NCBI RefSeq assembly: GCF_021147775.1 | Contig: NZ_JAGTPK010000011.1 | Location: forward strand, 1 to 64,000 | Origin: Pseudomonas californiensis | GTDB lineage: Bacteria; Pseudomonadota; Gammaproteobacteria; Pseudomonadales; Pseudomonadaceae | DNA length: 64,000 nt | Direction of reading: 5' to 3' | Part shown: positions 21,532 through 30,651 of the stretch, one piece after another | Layout: each line of letters opens with the position of its first letter | Position numbering within the stretch: the first letter of the stretch is position 1 | Program-made: the position numbers and the translations under genes | The notes under the pieces: generated by a model | Seen by the model: the letters and a program-made list of their open reading frames with translations, nothing else | Told to the model about the DNA's origin: nothing | The model's database searches: none

Positions 21532-21558
21532 TCCGAGCAGCCAGCGTTACGAAAGTTC
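21532..21558 (-). promoter_or_regulatory. AlgU (sigma-22/RpoE-like) promoter for glgE operon
   Basis: On the minus strand GAACTT (21558-21553) is followed after 16 bases by TCGGA (21536-21532). The AlgU consensus is GAACTT-N16/17-TCTGA, so the -35 is perfect and the -10 matches 4 of 5. It lies about 125 bases upstream of glgE. The rest of the 21410-21786 gap holds nothing else I recognise. Inferred from consensus only. Confidence 0.5.
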
Positions 21559-21786
21559 AAAGGTTTGTGAGACGACTCGTGAGACGCATCAGAGCATAGC
21601 GCAGGCTTTGGCATCTGAAATGCACGATGTCCATTGGGCCAGAAGCTGCCACGGCGATCAAACGACAGGCCGGAAGCTTCAGTTTGAAACAGCGAAAACG
21701 ATGTCTCTGCGCCGATCAGTCAACTGCGTTGAATTATCGGCAAACCGTGAGAGTCGTAAAAAGGCCAACAACAAGGAGGCTGCCCC

Positions 21787-21957
21787 ATGAATCTACCGAC
21801 ACCACCCGAGCCAGGCGATCCAAACATCGACAACCCGACACTGCCCGACCCTTTGCCGGAGCCCGCACCCACACCGGAACAAGAGCCGCCGAGCGAAATA
21901 CCGCCAACACCTCCCGTCGGCGATCCGCCGCCCAATGAGCCGCCTGTCATCACCTGA
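21787..21957 (+). CDS. 56-residue proline-rich acidic protein
   Basis: ATG 21787 follows AACAAGGAGGCTGCCCC, one of the strongest ribosome-binding sites in the window. Of 56 residues nearly 40% are Pro, with many Glu and Asp and no Lys, Arg or Cys. There is no signal peptide or membrane segment; it is probably an extended, disordered chain. The ribosome-binding site and biased composition argue for a real gene. The function is unknown. It converges with the MgtC-family gene 31 bases downstream. Confidence 0.6.
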   Translation: MNLPTPPEPGDPNIDNPTLPDPLPEPAPTPEQEPPSEIPPTPPVGDPPPNEPPVIT

Positions 21958-21988
21958 TATCACCTGACAAACGTTGCCGGAACGATTG

Positions 21989-22519
21989 TCAGGGAGCGTT
22001 CGACCCGTCCTTTTTCGCAGGGTTTTCCAGGGGCGGGTCAACGCGCTCCACGATATGCGGCACCAGCCTTAAAATACCCAGCGCCAGCACGGTGCTCAGT
22101 ACAGCCGTGGCCTCGCGCCCCAGCCCGGCTGCCACACCGATTGCTGCGGTCATCCAGAGCCCGGCAGCCGTGGTCAGTCCCTTGACCTGCCCTGCGCTTC
22201 TGACATTGTCCTTGAGTATCGTGCCCGCGCCGAGAAACCCAATCCCTGCCACCAGGCCCTGAATGACACGGCTGATCGCTGCGTCATCGGCTCCGGCTAG
22301 CCTGGGCACCAGCACAAACAGCGCCGCCCCCATGGCAACCAGCATGTGCGTTCGTACCCCCGCCGCCTTGCCCCGATGTTCGCGTTCAAAACCGAGAATA
22401 CCGCCCAGCACCGCAGCGGTTACCAGCCGGACCGTGACACGCGTCAACTGCGTAGGGTCGGTAATGTCGGAAAATTCGGACTGTAACGTTGCCACCACTT
22501 GCTGCCACCATGCGTTCAT
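21989..22519 (-). CDS. MgtC/SapB-family inner-membrane protein
   Basis: The product has 176 residues. Hydrophobic segments include LVTAAVLGGILGFERE (the family's conserved G-x-x-x-G-x-E-R-E motif), MLVAMGAALFVLV, VIQGLVAGIGFLGAGTIL and GLTTAAGLWMTAAIGVAAGLG. These last two are the signature of MgtC/SapB proteins (COG1285). MgtC in pathogens supports survival in low Mg2+ and acid by acting on ATP synthase; SapB-type members are not well characterised. ATG 22519 follows AAGGAGCAGCA; an extended frame to 22633 is not supported. No Mg2+-transporting ATPase gene is adjacent. Confidence 0.85.
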   Translation of the reverse strand: MNAWWQQVVATLQSEFSDITDPTQLTRVTVRLVTAAVLGGILGFEREHRGKAAGVRTHMLVAMGAALFVLVPRLAGADDAAISRVIQGLVAGIGFLGAGTILKDNVRSAGQVKGLTTAAGLWMTAAIGVAAGLGREATAVLSTVLALGILRLVPHIVERVDPPLENPAKKDGSNAP

Positions 22520-22653
22520 TGCTGCTCCTTGAGTACTCGACGGGAGGATATGGACCTCAGATTCGTCGACGAGTGCTCCACGTCTGGCGGATGGGCAGAA
22601 CATTGGTCCACAGACGCAGTCCCAGGAAAACAACGCATCAGGAGGGTCACGAT

Positions 22654-22899
22654 ATGCCAGTGGAATTCGATCAGGACACGATTACATGCGCCATTACTTT
22701 CGAGGGCGAGGTTTTGCAAAGCGCTGTTCCGGACGTAATCATTACCAACAGCCAGGACGCACATCACCCGTATGCGCTGATCAGTGGAAGATGAGTGCCG
22801 ATCAATGAAGAAGAGGCGGATGCGCTGGCCATCAATGGCGCTCAGGACGAGCGACATCACAGCAAATATGCCCAAGGCAACGCGAACAGCCTGCCTTGA
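22654..22899 (+). pseudogene. DUF3203-like small protein with in-frame TGA
   Basis: ATG 22654 follows GGAGGGTCACGAT. The first 46 codons end at TGA 22792-22794, but the same frame immediately continues GTG-CCG-ATC and reads VPINEEEADALAINGAQDER for another 34 codons to TGA 22899. The combined 80-residue product resembles the DUF3203 family, small Pseudomonas proteins of unknown function, in which a GRxVPI-type junction follows the beta-strand-rich N-terminus. A single CGA-to-TGA change would explain the break. Alternatives are two separate peptides, with reinitiation at GTG 22795, or readthrough. Confidence 0.55.
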
Positions 22900-22940
22900 C
22901 TGACTGATGCAGTATTAGCTGGAGGGCAAGAAACCTGGCG

Positions 22941-23687
22941 TCAGCGTCCGCCTGCCACATCGATGAAGGTACCTGTGGCGTAGGACGCCTTGTCCGACAG
23001 CAGCCAGATGATAGCTTCAGCGACTTCCTCAGCGGAGCCGCCACGGCCCATGGGCAGAGACCCTTCCAGCTTGCTGACGCGAAACGGGTCGCCGCTCAAG
23101 GCATGGAAGTCGGTAAAGATGAAGCCCGGCCGGACGGCGTTAACGCGCACTCCGTCCATGGCCACTTCTTTGGAAAGCCCAAGCGTGAAGGTATCCATCG
23201 CGCCTTTGGACGCGGCGTAATCGACATATTCACCCGCCGATCCAAGCCGTGCAGCAGCCGAAGACACATTGACGATACTGCCGCCGTGACCGCCGTGGCT
23301 GGGCAACATACGCAGCAACGCATGTTTGGTGCACAGCATGGGGCCGACCACGTTGGTCATCATCATCTTGAGCAGGCGAAACTCCGACATCTCCTCCACA
23401 CGCGAGGCCTGTGCAGTGGTGCCTGCGTTGTTGACCAGATGAGTCACTCGTCCCAGTTCGGAGTCGACACGGGCGTAGAGCCGGATGATTTCGTCCTCGT
23501 TACTGACATCAGCCTGAACTGCAATCGCATGCGCACCCAATGCCCTGACCTGGTTACAGGTTTTTTCAGCGGCGGCATGATCGGACAGGTAGTTGATGCA
23601 GATTCGATAACCTTCAGCGGCCGCAAGCAGTGCCGTGGCAGCACCGATCCCGCGCGAGCCGCCAGTAATGATGAGGACTTTTTGCAT
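22941..23687 (-). CDS. Short-chain dehydrogenase/reductase (YgfF-like)
   Basis: The product has 248 residues in a classical SDR fold. ITGGSRGIGAA (about 6-16) binds NAD(P); NNAG (about 87-90) stabilises the sheet; the catalytic Ser is in NVSSAAARLGS and the Tyr-Lys pair in YVDYAASKGA (YxxxK). The C-terminal ATGTFIDVAGGR is typical of the group. The substrate is unknown. The start is ATG 23687; the longer frame to 23729 has no ribosome-binding site. It is a single gene on the minus strand with no operon partner. Confidence 0.9.
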   Translation of the reverse strand: MQKVLIITGGSRGIGAATALLAAAEGYRICINYLSDHAAAEKTCNQVRALGAHAIAVQADVSNEDEIIRLYARVDSELGRVTHLVNNAGTTAQASRVEEMSEFRLLKMMMTNVVGPMLCTKHALLRMLPSHGGHGGSIVNVSSAAARLGSAGEYVDYAASKGAMDTFTLGLSKEVAMDGVRVNAVRPGFIFTDFHALSGDPFRVSKLEGSLPMGRGGSAEEVAEAIIWLLSDKASYATGTFIDVAGGR

Positions 23688-23798
23688 GGGTGTGTCTCGT
23701 AGGTTTCCATAATGCGGGGAGAAGATCATGCTGCGCCATGCTGAAGCGCCCTGAAAACAGATCGTGCCAGCGTTTCGAACCGGACGCTATCGCTGCGT

Positions 23799-25940
23799 TC
23801 AGTCAACCCTGGCGATTTTCTCAGGCACTTCATCACTCAGGCGCGCTTCAACCACGCGAATATCATCGAGAAACCGCTGCGCTGGCAATGGATGGCCAAG
23901 CAGGAAGCCTTGCAGAGAGTCACAGCCCAGACGCGTCAGGAAGTTTTGCTGCAATGTAGTTTCTACGCCTTCCGCCACGATGCGCAGGTTCAGCGCCTGG
24001 CCTACCGCCACAATGGCCGAGACGATAGCCGCGTCATCGCTGTCATGCTCAAGATCACGCACGAAGCCCCGATCGATCTTGATCTCGTTGGCGGGCAGGC
24101 GTTTGAGGTACATAAGACTGGAATAGCCCGTGCCGAAATCGTCGATGGACAGGTCCACGCCCATTTCCGACAGCCTGTTCAGCACCGCGAGGCTTGCATC
24201 CGCATCGCTCATGGCGGTGGTTTCGGTGATTTCCAGCGTCAGGCAGTTGGCAGGCAATTCGTGTCGCGCCAGGGTATCGGCAACGGTCTTGACCAGCCCC
24301 GCGTGACAGAACTGCAAAGCTGAAAGGTTGACCGCGATACGCCAGTGTTCGTAGCCCAGTGAGTACCACTCGCGCATTTGCCGACACGCTTCGTCCAGCA
24401 CCCACTAGCCGATCTGAATGATCAGCCCGGATTTCTCCGCGAGGCCAATGAACGTGGTGGGACCCAGCACACCCTTTTCAGGATGATTCCAGCGCAGCAG
24501 AGCTTCTGCGCCAACCGGCCTGCCCGTGCCTGCATGAAATTTTGGTTGGTAATACAGACAGAAATGTCGCTCTTTCAACGCAGTACGCAGGTCCTGCGAC
24601 AGTTGCAACTGGTTACGCGCGTTGCTGTTCATCGATGCATCAAAAAAACTGTAGCCGTTCTTGCCTGCAGCTTTGGTGTGGTACATGGCAGCGTCGGCAT
24701 TGACCAGCAACTCATGCTGGGATTCGCCATTGCCGGGGTACATACAGATGCCGATGCTCAGCGATATCTGCACCATGTGCCCACCGATATCGAATGGGTG
24801 GGCAATGACAGCCACCTGACGTGCCGCAACGGCAAGGGCGTCCTGCGCATCATTCAGCTCCATCAACAGCACGAACTCATCCCCACCGATCCGGGCCAGT
24901 GTGTCGTGGCGATGGAGATTTTCGCGCAGACGCAACGCGACTTCGCGAAGCAGCAGATCACCAATGTGGTGCCCGAAAGCATCATTGACCGGTTTGAAGC
25001 CATCCAGGTCCATGAACATCAGGGCGAAACAGCCGCCCTCCTCGCCGACTTTCTTCAAAGCCTGCTCAATACGATCCGTCAGCAGAACCCTGTTCGGCAG
25101 ACCGGTCAGGTTGTCGTGCAGCGCCAGGTGCGTCAACTCGCGGCTGGCTGTGTTCAGGGAATGTGCCAGAACGGCGGTTCGCGCTTCAAGACGGGCGTCC
25201 AGGATGCACGCCAGCAGCGCGATAGTGAGTACCGCAAGGCTGGTCACCACGACCAGCTTGTCCAACCCGTCAGCACTCAGCCCATTGCCCCAGGCGCCAC
25301 AGAAACTGCCCTCTGCAAAATTGGCGGCAGCCATGCCGGTGTAATGCGTACCGACAATGGCCATGCCCATGACAATTGCCGCTGCTGCTCGAGTCAACTG
25401 GATACGTGGCGCTTTTTGACGCAGGCGAAAGGTAATCCAGAGTGCCGCTGCCGACGCGATAATGGCAATCACCAGCGACAGGCTGAACAACGCGGGGTCG
25501 TAGTCGATACCGGGCTGCATGCGCATCGCCGCCATGCCGGTGTAATGCATCGCGCTGATACCGATGCCCATGAACAACGCGCCCAGCCCAAGATGCAGCG
25601 CAGGCATCTGCGGCTGCGCGACCAGCCACAAGGCAAACCCGGACGACAACATCGCGATCAACAATGAGCACAAGGTAAGCGGCAGGTCGTATCCAAGATT
25701 CAGGGGCAGGACGAACGCCAGCATGCCGATGAAATGCATCGACCAGATGCCGATGCCCATGGCAAAGGCTCCGCCGGCCATCCACATATAGACGGCGCGA
25801 CCATTGGCAGAGGCAATACGACCGGCGAGATCCAGCGCCGTGTACGATGCAAGTATTGCAACGAGCACCGAAATCACGACAAGTGAGGGGATGTAACTGC
25901 CAATCAACATACGCGCACCCAAAGCAACGAACGCGTCCAT
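23799..25940 (-). pseudogene. MHYT-GGDEF-EAL cyclic-di-GMP protein with amber codon
   Basis: Read through one stop, the frame makes about 713 residues. The N-terminus has seven TM segments with MHYT sensor motifs (MHFIGM, MHYTGM, THYTGM); the middle is a GGDEF domain with intact GGDEF (RIGGDEFVLL); the C-terminus is an EAL domain beginning EALLRW. The in-frame TAG (24405-24407) falls after SGLIIQIG and before WVLDEACRQM, where relatives have IGQWVLDEACRQ, so a single CAG-to-TAG change is likely. The first product (to 24405) keeps sensor and GGDEF but has only the start of EAL; the catalytic core after the stop is lost unless suppressed. It could make c-di-GMP without degrading it. The start is uncertain (25940 or 25910; no clear Shine-Dalgarno). 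Confidence 0.8.
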
Positions 25941-26080
25941 GCCGATTTGATAAGGTGATTGTACCCAATAGACAGCAATTGTCGCGGCAGCTGGTCGAAA
26001 ATATGGCAATGAGCCATTATATTTTTGACCAACCGGTCAACCTCAGCCAATTGTCCTACAACTGACTTGCCAGTCAGTCA

Positions 26081-27547
26081 TTACTGGCGTGTCAGACCGC
26101 TCTCTGCGTCCCATCCGCCACCTAGCGCAGCGATCAGTTGCACGCTTGCGATCAAGCGACTTTGCAATACATTCAACACGCTGCGTTCATTGCTCAGGGC
26201 GGTGGCCTGCACGTTGACCACATCCAGATAGCCAATCAGACCTGCCTTGTATTGATTGCTGGTCAAGCGCAACGAATCACGCGCTGACTCCAGCGCCTCC
26301 TGACGAACCGAAGCCTCTTCCTCGTACACCTTCAACTGCACAAGGTAATTCTCCACTTCACGAAAACCGTCGAGCACAGCCTGACGGTATTGCGCGACGG
26401 TCACGTCATAAGCGGCTTCAGAGCGCTCTACCTCCGCTGAACGGCGACCGCCGTCGAACAGTGTAAGGGCCAGCTGCGGCCCTACTGACCAGAAGCGGTT
26501 CGGCAAGCTGATCCAGTTTGCGAACGAGCTGCTGTTGTATCCGCCACTCATGCTGAGGGTCAGGTCCGGGTAATAGGCAGCCTTGGCCACACCGATATTG
26601 GCATTGGCGCCCATGACCGCGCGCTCGGCGGCGGCGATGTCCGGCCGACGTTCAAGCAGTTGTGACGGCACACCGACAGGTATTTGTGGCAATTGAGGAA
26701 CGGACGCGACGGTCTGCAGATTGAAGTCCGCAGGCGCCATGCCCATAAGTACTGCAATGGCGTTTTCGAACTGCGCACGCTGCCAGGCCAGATCGATCAG
26801 GTCGGCCTGTGTGCTTTTAAGCTGGGTCTGCGCCTGAGCAACGGCGTCACGACCGGAGATACCGGCGCGGTATTGATTCTGGGTCAGGGTCAGCGAGCGC
26901 TGATAGGTATCCACGGTGGATTCGAGCAGCCGCTTCTGTTCGTCGATCACCCGCAGTTGCAAGTAATTCTGCACCAGCTCGGACTGCAAGCTCAGGCGCA
27001 TGGCTGCCAGATCAGCAAGGCTGGCCTGAGCATTGGCCGTATCAGCTTCCAGGCCGCGACGCAATTTGCCCCAGATATCAGCCTCCCAACTGACGCCCAA
27101 CTGCGCGCTGTAGCTGTCGCGAATACCTGAGTTGAGGTTGCTGGACCCCGACGTGCTGCTGCCGGTGCCCTGGGCAGAGCGGGTCTTGCCGGTGGTCAGG
27201 TCGAGTGTCGGAAAGAATGCGGCACGGGAGCTGCGAACCAGCGCCTGCGCCTGACGGTACTGAGCTTCGTACTGAGCCACCGTCTGGTTGGAGCTGTTGA
27301 GGCGAGCCACCAGCGCGTTCAGCTCGGGGTCGCCATACACCTCCCACCATGCGCCACGGGCAATCGCATCACTGGGCGTCGCCTGACGCCAGCCCTGCGC
27401 GGCCTTGAACTGCGCAGGCGTGGCCATCTCCGGCTTCTGATAGTCCGGACCGACAGCACATGCGCTCAGCATCAGAGCGCAGAGCCCCAGACCGAGCGGG
27501 CGAATCAGCCGACGAAGGTTGAAGGTGCAAGCCAGGCAATCGGTCAT
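26081..27547 (-). CDS. opmB: Outer-membrane efflux lipoprotein of MuxABC-OpmB
   Basis: The product has 488 residues in the TolC/OprM (NodT) family. The signal peptide ends in a lipobox, LMLSAC, followed by AVGPDYQKP, the common start of OprM-type mature proteins. Two repeated outer-membrane efflux domains follow, with the family motif RPDIAAAERAVMGANANIGVAKAAYYP split here as RRPDIAAAER and NIGVAKAAYYPDLTLS. It forms the trimeric exit duct. Its ATG overlaps the muxC stop by 4 bases. A weak 6-bp hairpin (26061-26078) lies just past the stop. Confidence 0.9.
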   Translation of the reverse strand: MTDCLACTFNLRRLIRPLGLGLCALMLSACAVGPDYQKPEMATPAQFKAAQGWRQATPSDAIARGAWWEVYGDPELNALVARLNSSNQTVAQYEAQYRQAQALVRSSRAAFFPTLDLTTGKTRSAQGTGSSTSGSSNLNSGIRDSYSAQLGVSWEADIWGKLRRGLEADTANAQASLADLAAMRLSLQSELVQNYLQLRVIDEQKRLLESTVDTYQRSLTLTQNQYRAGISGRDAVAQAQTQLKSTQADLIDLAWQRAQFENAIAVLMGMAPADFNLQTVASVPQLPQIPVGVPSQLLERRPDIAAAERAVMGANANIGVAKAAYYPDLTLSMSGGYNSSSFANWISLPNRFWSVGPQLALTLFDGGRRSAEVERSEAAYDVTVAQYRQAVLDGFREVENYLVQLKVYEEEASVRQEALESARDSLRLTSNQYKAGLIGYLDVVNVQATALSNERSVLNVLQSRLIASVQLIAALGGGWDAESGLTRQ

Positions 27548-30500
27548 AGCGGAGTTTCCAGAGCAGCATCAGTGCGCACGCCGCGCCATCGGCTGAAACG
27601 ATGGCGCAGACGGTCGAGATAAAGGTAAACCACCGGGGTGGTGTAGAGAGTCAGCACTTGGCTGAAGACCAGCCCGCCAATAATCGTGAGACCCAGCGGC
27701 CTGCGCATTTCCGCACCTTCGGCAGTGCTCAGCAGCAGCGGCAAGGCACCCAGAATAGCGGCCATGGTGGTCATGAGAATCGGACGAAGCCGTTGCAGGC
27801 ACGCGCTGCGAATCGACTCCTGAGGAGTCATGCCCTGCTCCCGCTCGAGGTGCAAGGCCAGATCGATCATCATGATCGCGTTTTTCTTCACCACCCCGAT
27901 CAGCAGGAACAGCCCCAACAGCGAGATCAGGCTGAAATCGCTGCGCAGCACATAGATGGTCAGAAGAGCGCCTACCCCTGCCGACGGCAACGTCGACAGA
28001 ATGGTCAGCGGATGAATATAGCTTTCATACAGAATGCCCAACACAAGGTACACCGCCAGCAGCGCCCCGAGGATCATCCACGGCTGGCTTTTCTGCGTGG
28101 CGGCGAACGCATTTGCAGTACCTGCCATCTTCGAGATGATTTCAGCAGGTAAACCAATCGCCGCGATGGAACGCTCAATGGCGACGGTAGCCTTGTCGAG
28201 GCTCACACCTTCGGCCAAATCGAACGAGATATTTTCCGAGGCAAACTGGCCGTCGTGGGAAACCCGATCATTTTCAAGGCTTCGTACGTAATGCGCGATG
28301 CTCGACAACGGCACGCGCTGGCCGTCGGCCGTGATGACCTGAACCTGCTCCAGCGTGACCGGATCCTGCGCATACTTGGGATTGACCTCCATCACCACCT
28401 GATACTGGTTCAGGCTGTCGTAAATGGTCGATACCTGGCGCTGGCTGTAGGCGTTATTGAGCACCGCGGTGATCATGTTCATGTCTATGCCGAGCCGCTT
28501 GGCGGTGTCACGATTGACCATGAGCGTGACTTGCTGGGCACCGCGCCCTTCCCGCGCATCAATGGCGGTGAGCTCCGGGAGTGACTTGAGCGCCGCAACA
28601 ATCTTCGGGTACCACTCGCGCAGGCTGGCCAGATCGCCACTTTGCACAATGTACTGATACTGCGAACTGGTCTGCTCACGGCCACCGCCCAGCTGCAGGT
28701 CCTGATCCGGAGCAAGGAACAGCCTGCCACCGGGCACGTGGGGCAGATTCTTGCGCAAGCGCTCGACAACTTTTTCGGCCGACAGGTTACGTTCGCTGAT
28801 CGGCTTGAGGCGCACGATCATGAAGGCATTGTTGGTACCGCCGCTGCCGCCAATGAACCCCGCCACGCTTTGTACAGCCGGGTCAGCCAGCACGGCACGA
28901 CGGTAGATCTCCATCTTGGGCTGCATGACCGAGAACGACAGGCCGTCATCGCCGCGCACAAAGCCCATCAATTGGCCTGTGTCCTGCTGTGGCAGAAACG
29001 TCTTGGGCACCACTACATACAGCGCGATGTTGACCACCACCGTGATCAGCAGGCTCAACAGCGTCAGTCGTGGATGGCGTAACACCCAACCGAGCGTGCG
29101 GTCATAGCCCGCGACCATACGGTCATTTACCCGCTCGCTCCAGCGCTGAAAAGCGCTCTCTTCCTGCGCCTGACGTGGCTTCAGCCAGCGGGCGCACAAC
29201 ATTGGCGTCAATGTCAGAGACACCACCAGTGACACCACGATGGCCACCGACAGCGTGATGGAGAATTCGCGGAACAGGCTTTCCACCAGCCCGCCCATGA
29301 ACAGGATCGAGATGAACACGGCGACCAGTGACACGTTCATCGACAGCAGCGTGAACCCGACTTCCTTGGCACCCAGAAAAGCAGCTTTCATCGGGTCGAG
29401 GCCGTTGTGAATATGCCGCGAGATGTTCTCCAGGACCACAATCGCATCATCGACCACCAGTCCGGTGGCCAGGATCAGCGCCATCAACGACAGGTTGTTC
29501 AACGAAAAACCGCACAGGTACATGATGGCGAACGTACCGACCAGCGAGACCGGAACGGCCAGAGTCGGGATCAACGATGCACGAAAGCTGCCCAGAAACA
29601 AAAACACCACCAGCACCACCAGCACGACGGCAATCAGCAGCGTCATTTCAGCTTCATGCAGCGTGGCGGTGATGACCGGCGAGCGGTCCATGGCAATGTC
29701 CAGCGTGACACTGGCCGGCAGTACTGCTTGCAGAGCGGGCAATTGCGCTTTGATCTGCGCCACTGTTTCGATGATGTTGGCACCTGCCTGACGGTTGATG
29801 ACCAGCAACACCGCTGAGTTATCGTTGAAAAAACCGCTGTTGTAGCGGTTTTCAACTGCGTCGCTGACCTTGGCAACGTCCTTGAGCCGCAGCGTCGCAC
29901 CGTCCTGATAGCGAATGATCAGCGGCGCGTAGTCCTTGGCTTTCTCCAATTGGTCATTGGCCTGCACCTGCCAATTATGCTGACCGTCTTCGACCGAACC
30001 TTTTGGCCGTCTGACGTTGGTGTTGGTGATGGCGGTACGTACTTCATCCAGCGAAACACCGTACTGGGACAGCATCTGCGGTTCCAGCTCGATTCTGACC
30101 GCTGGCAGCGAACTGCCGCCGATCTGCACCTCGCCCACTCCGGTGACCTGCGACAGGCTTTGCGACAGGATGGTCGAGGCCAAGTCATAGAGCTGACCTT
30201 TCTCAAGCACCGTTGACGTCAGCGACAGCACCATGATCGGCGCCTGGGACGGGTTGACCTTCTTGTAGGTCGGCATGCTGCGCATACCGCTGGGCAGCAG
30301 GTTGTGTGATGCGTTGATCGCCGCCTGCACTTCTCGCGCGGCGCCATTGATGTCGCGGTCCAGGTCGAACTGCAGAATGATCCGTGTCGAACCCTGGCTT
30401 GAGTTGCTGGACATGGTGTTGACGCCAGCGATGCTGCCCAGCGAACGCTCCAGCGGCGTGGCGACGCTCGACGCCATGATCTCGGGGCTGGCGCCCGGCA

Positions 30501-30651
30501 GACTGGCCGAAACCACGATCACCGGGAAGTCCATGTTGGGCAGCGGCGCCACTGGCAACAACCGAAAACTGACCGCGCCCAGCAGCATGATCGCAAGGCT
30601 CAGCAGTACGGTGGCGACCGGTCGGCGGATGAAGGGCGCTGAAAGGTTCAT
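27544..30651 (-). CDS. muxC: RND multidrug efflux transporter, MdtC-like subunit
   Basis: The product has 1,035 residues with twelve TM segments and two large periplasmic loops, the RND layout. The N-terminus [17 protein letters not shown] fits the MdtC type; TM4 has [16 protein letters not shown] with the proton-relay Asp pair. It forms a heteromultimer with MuxB, is fed by MuxA and drains through OpmB. In P. aeruginosa this pump handles aromatics, macrolides and novobiocin. ATGA overlaps couple it to muxB and opmB. Confidence 0.9.
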   Translation of the reverse strand: MNLSAPFIRRPVATVLLSLAIMLLGAVSFRLLPVAPLPNMDFPVIVVSASLPGASPEIMASSVATPLERSLGSIAGVNTMSSNSSQGSTRIILQFDLDRDINGAAREVQAAINASHNLLPSGMRSMPTYKKVNPSQAPIMVLSLTSTVLEKGQLYDLASTILSQSLSQVTGVGEVQIGGSSLPAVRIELEPQMLSQYGVSLDEVRTAITNTNVRRPKGSVEDGQHNWQVQANDQLEKAKDYAPLIIRYQDGATLRLKDVAKVSDAVENRYNSGFFNDNSAVLLVINRQAGANIIETVAQIKAQLPALQAVLPASVTLDIAMDRSPVITATLHEAEMTLLIAVVLVVLVVFLFLGSFRASLIPTLAVPVSLVGTFAIMYLCGFSLNNLSLMALILATGLVVDDAIVVLENISRHIHNGLDPMKAAFLGAKEVGFTLLSMNVSLVAVFISILFMGGLVESLFREFSITLSVAIVVSLVVSLTLTPMLCARWLKPRQAQEESAFQRWSERVNDRMVAGYDRTLGWVLRHPRLTLLSLLITVVVNIALYVVVPKTFLPQQDTGQLMGFVRGDDGLSFSVMQPKMEIYRRAVLADPAVQSVAGFIGGSGGTNNAFMIVRLKPISERNLSAEKVVERLRKNLPHVPGGRLFLAPDQDLQLGGGREQTSSQYQYIVQSGDLASLREWYPKIVAALKSLPELTAIDAREGRGAQQVTLMVNRDTAKRLGIDMNMITAVLNNAYSQRQVSTIYDSLNQYQVVMEVNPKYAQDPVTLEQVQVITADGQRVPLSSIAHYVRSLENDRVSHDGQFASENISFDLAEGVSLDKATVAIERSIAAIGLPAEIISKMAGTANAFAATQKSQPWMILGALLAVYLVLGILYESYIHPLTILSTLPSAGVGALLTIYVLRSDFSLISLLGLFLLIGVVKKNAIMMIDLALHLEREQGMTPQESIRSACLQRLRPILMTTMAAILGALPLLLSTAEGAEMRRPLGLTIIGGLVFSQVLTLYTTPVVYLYLDRLRHRFSRWRGVRTDAALETPL

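Noticed and set aside
24378..25667. 429-codon frame opposite the GGDEF-EAL gene
   Set aside because: Antisense shadow; His/Gln-rich composition typical of reversed GC-rich coding sequence.
26061..26078. Hairpin ACTGAC / GTCAGT after opmB, as terminator
   Set aside because: Only a 6-bp stem and no T-run; too weak to list.
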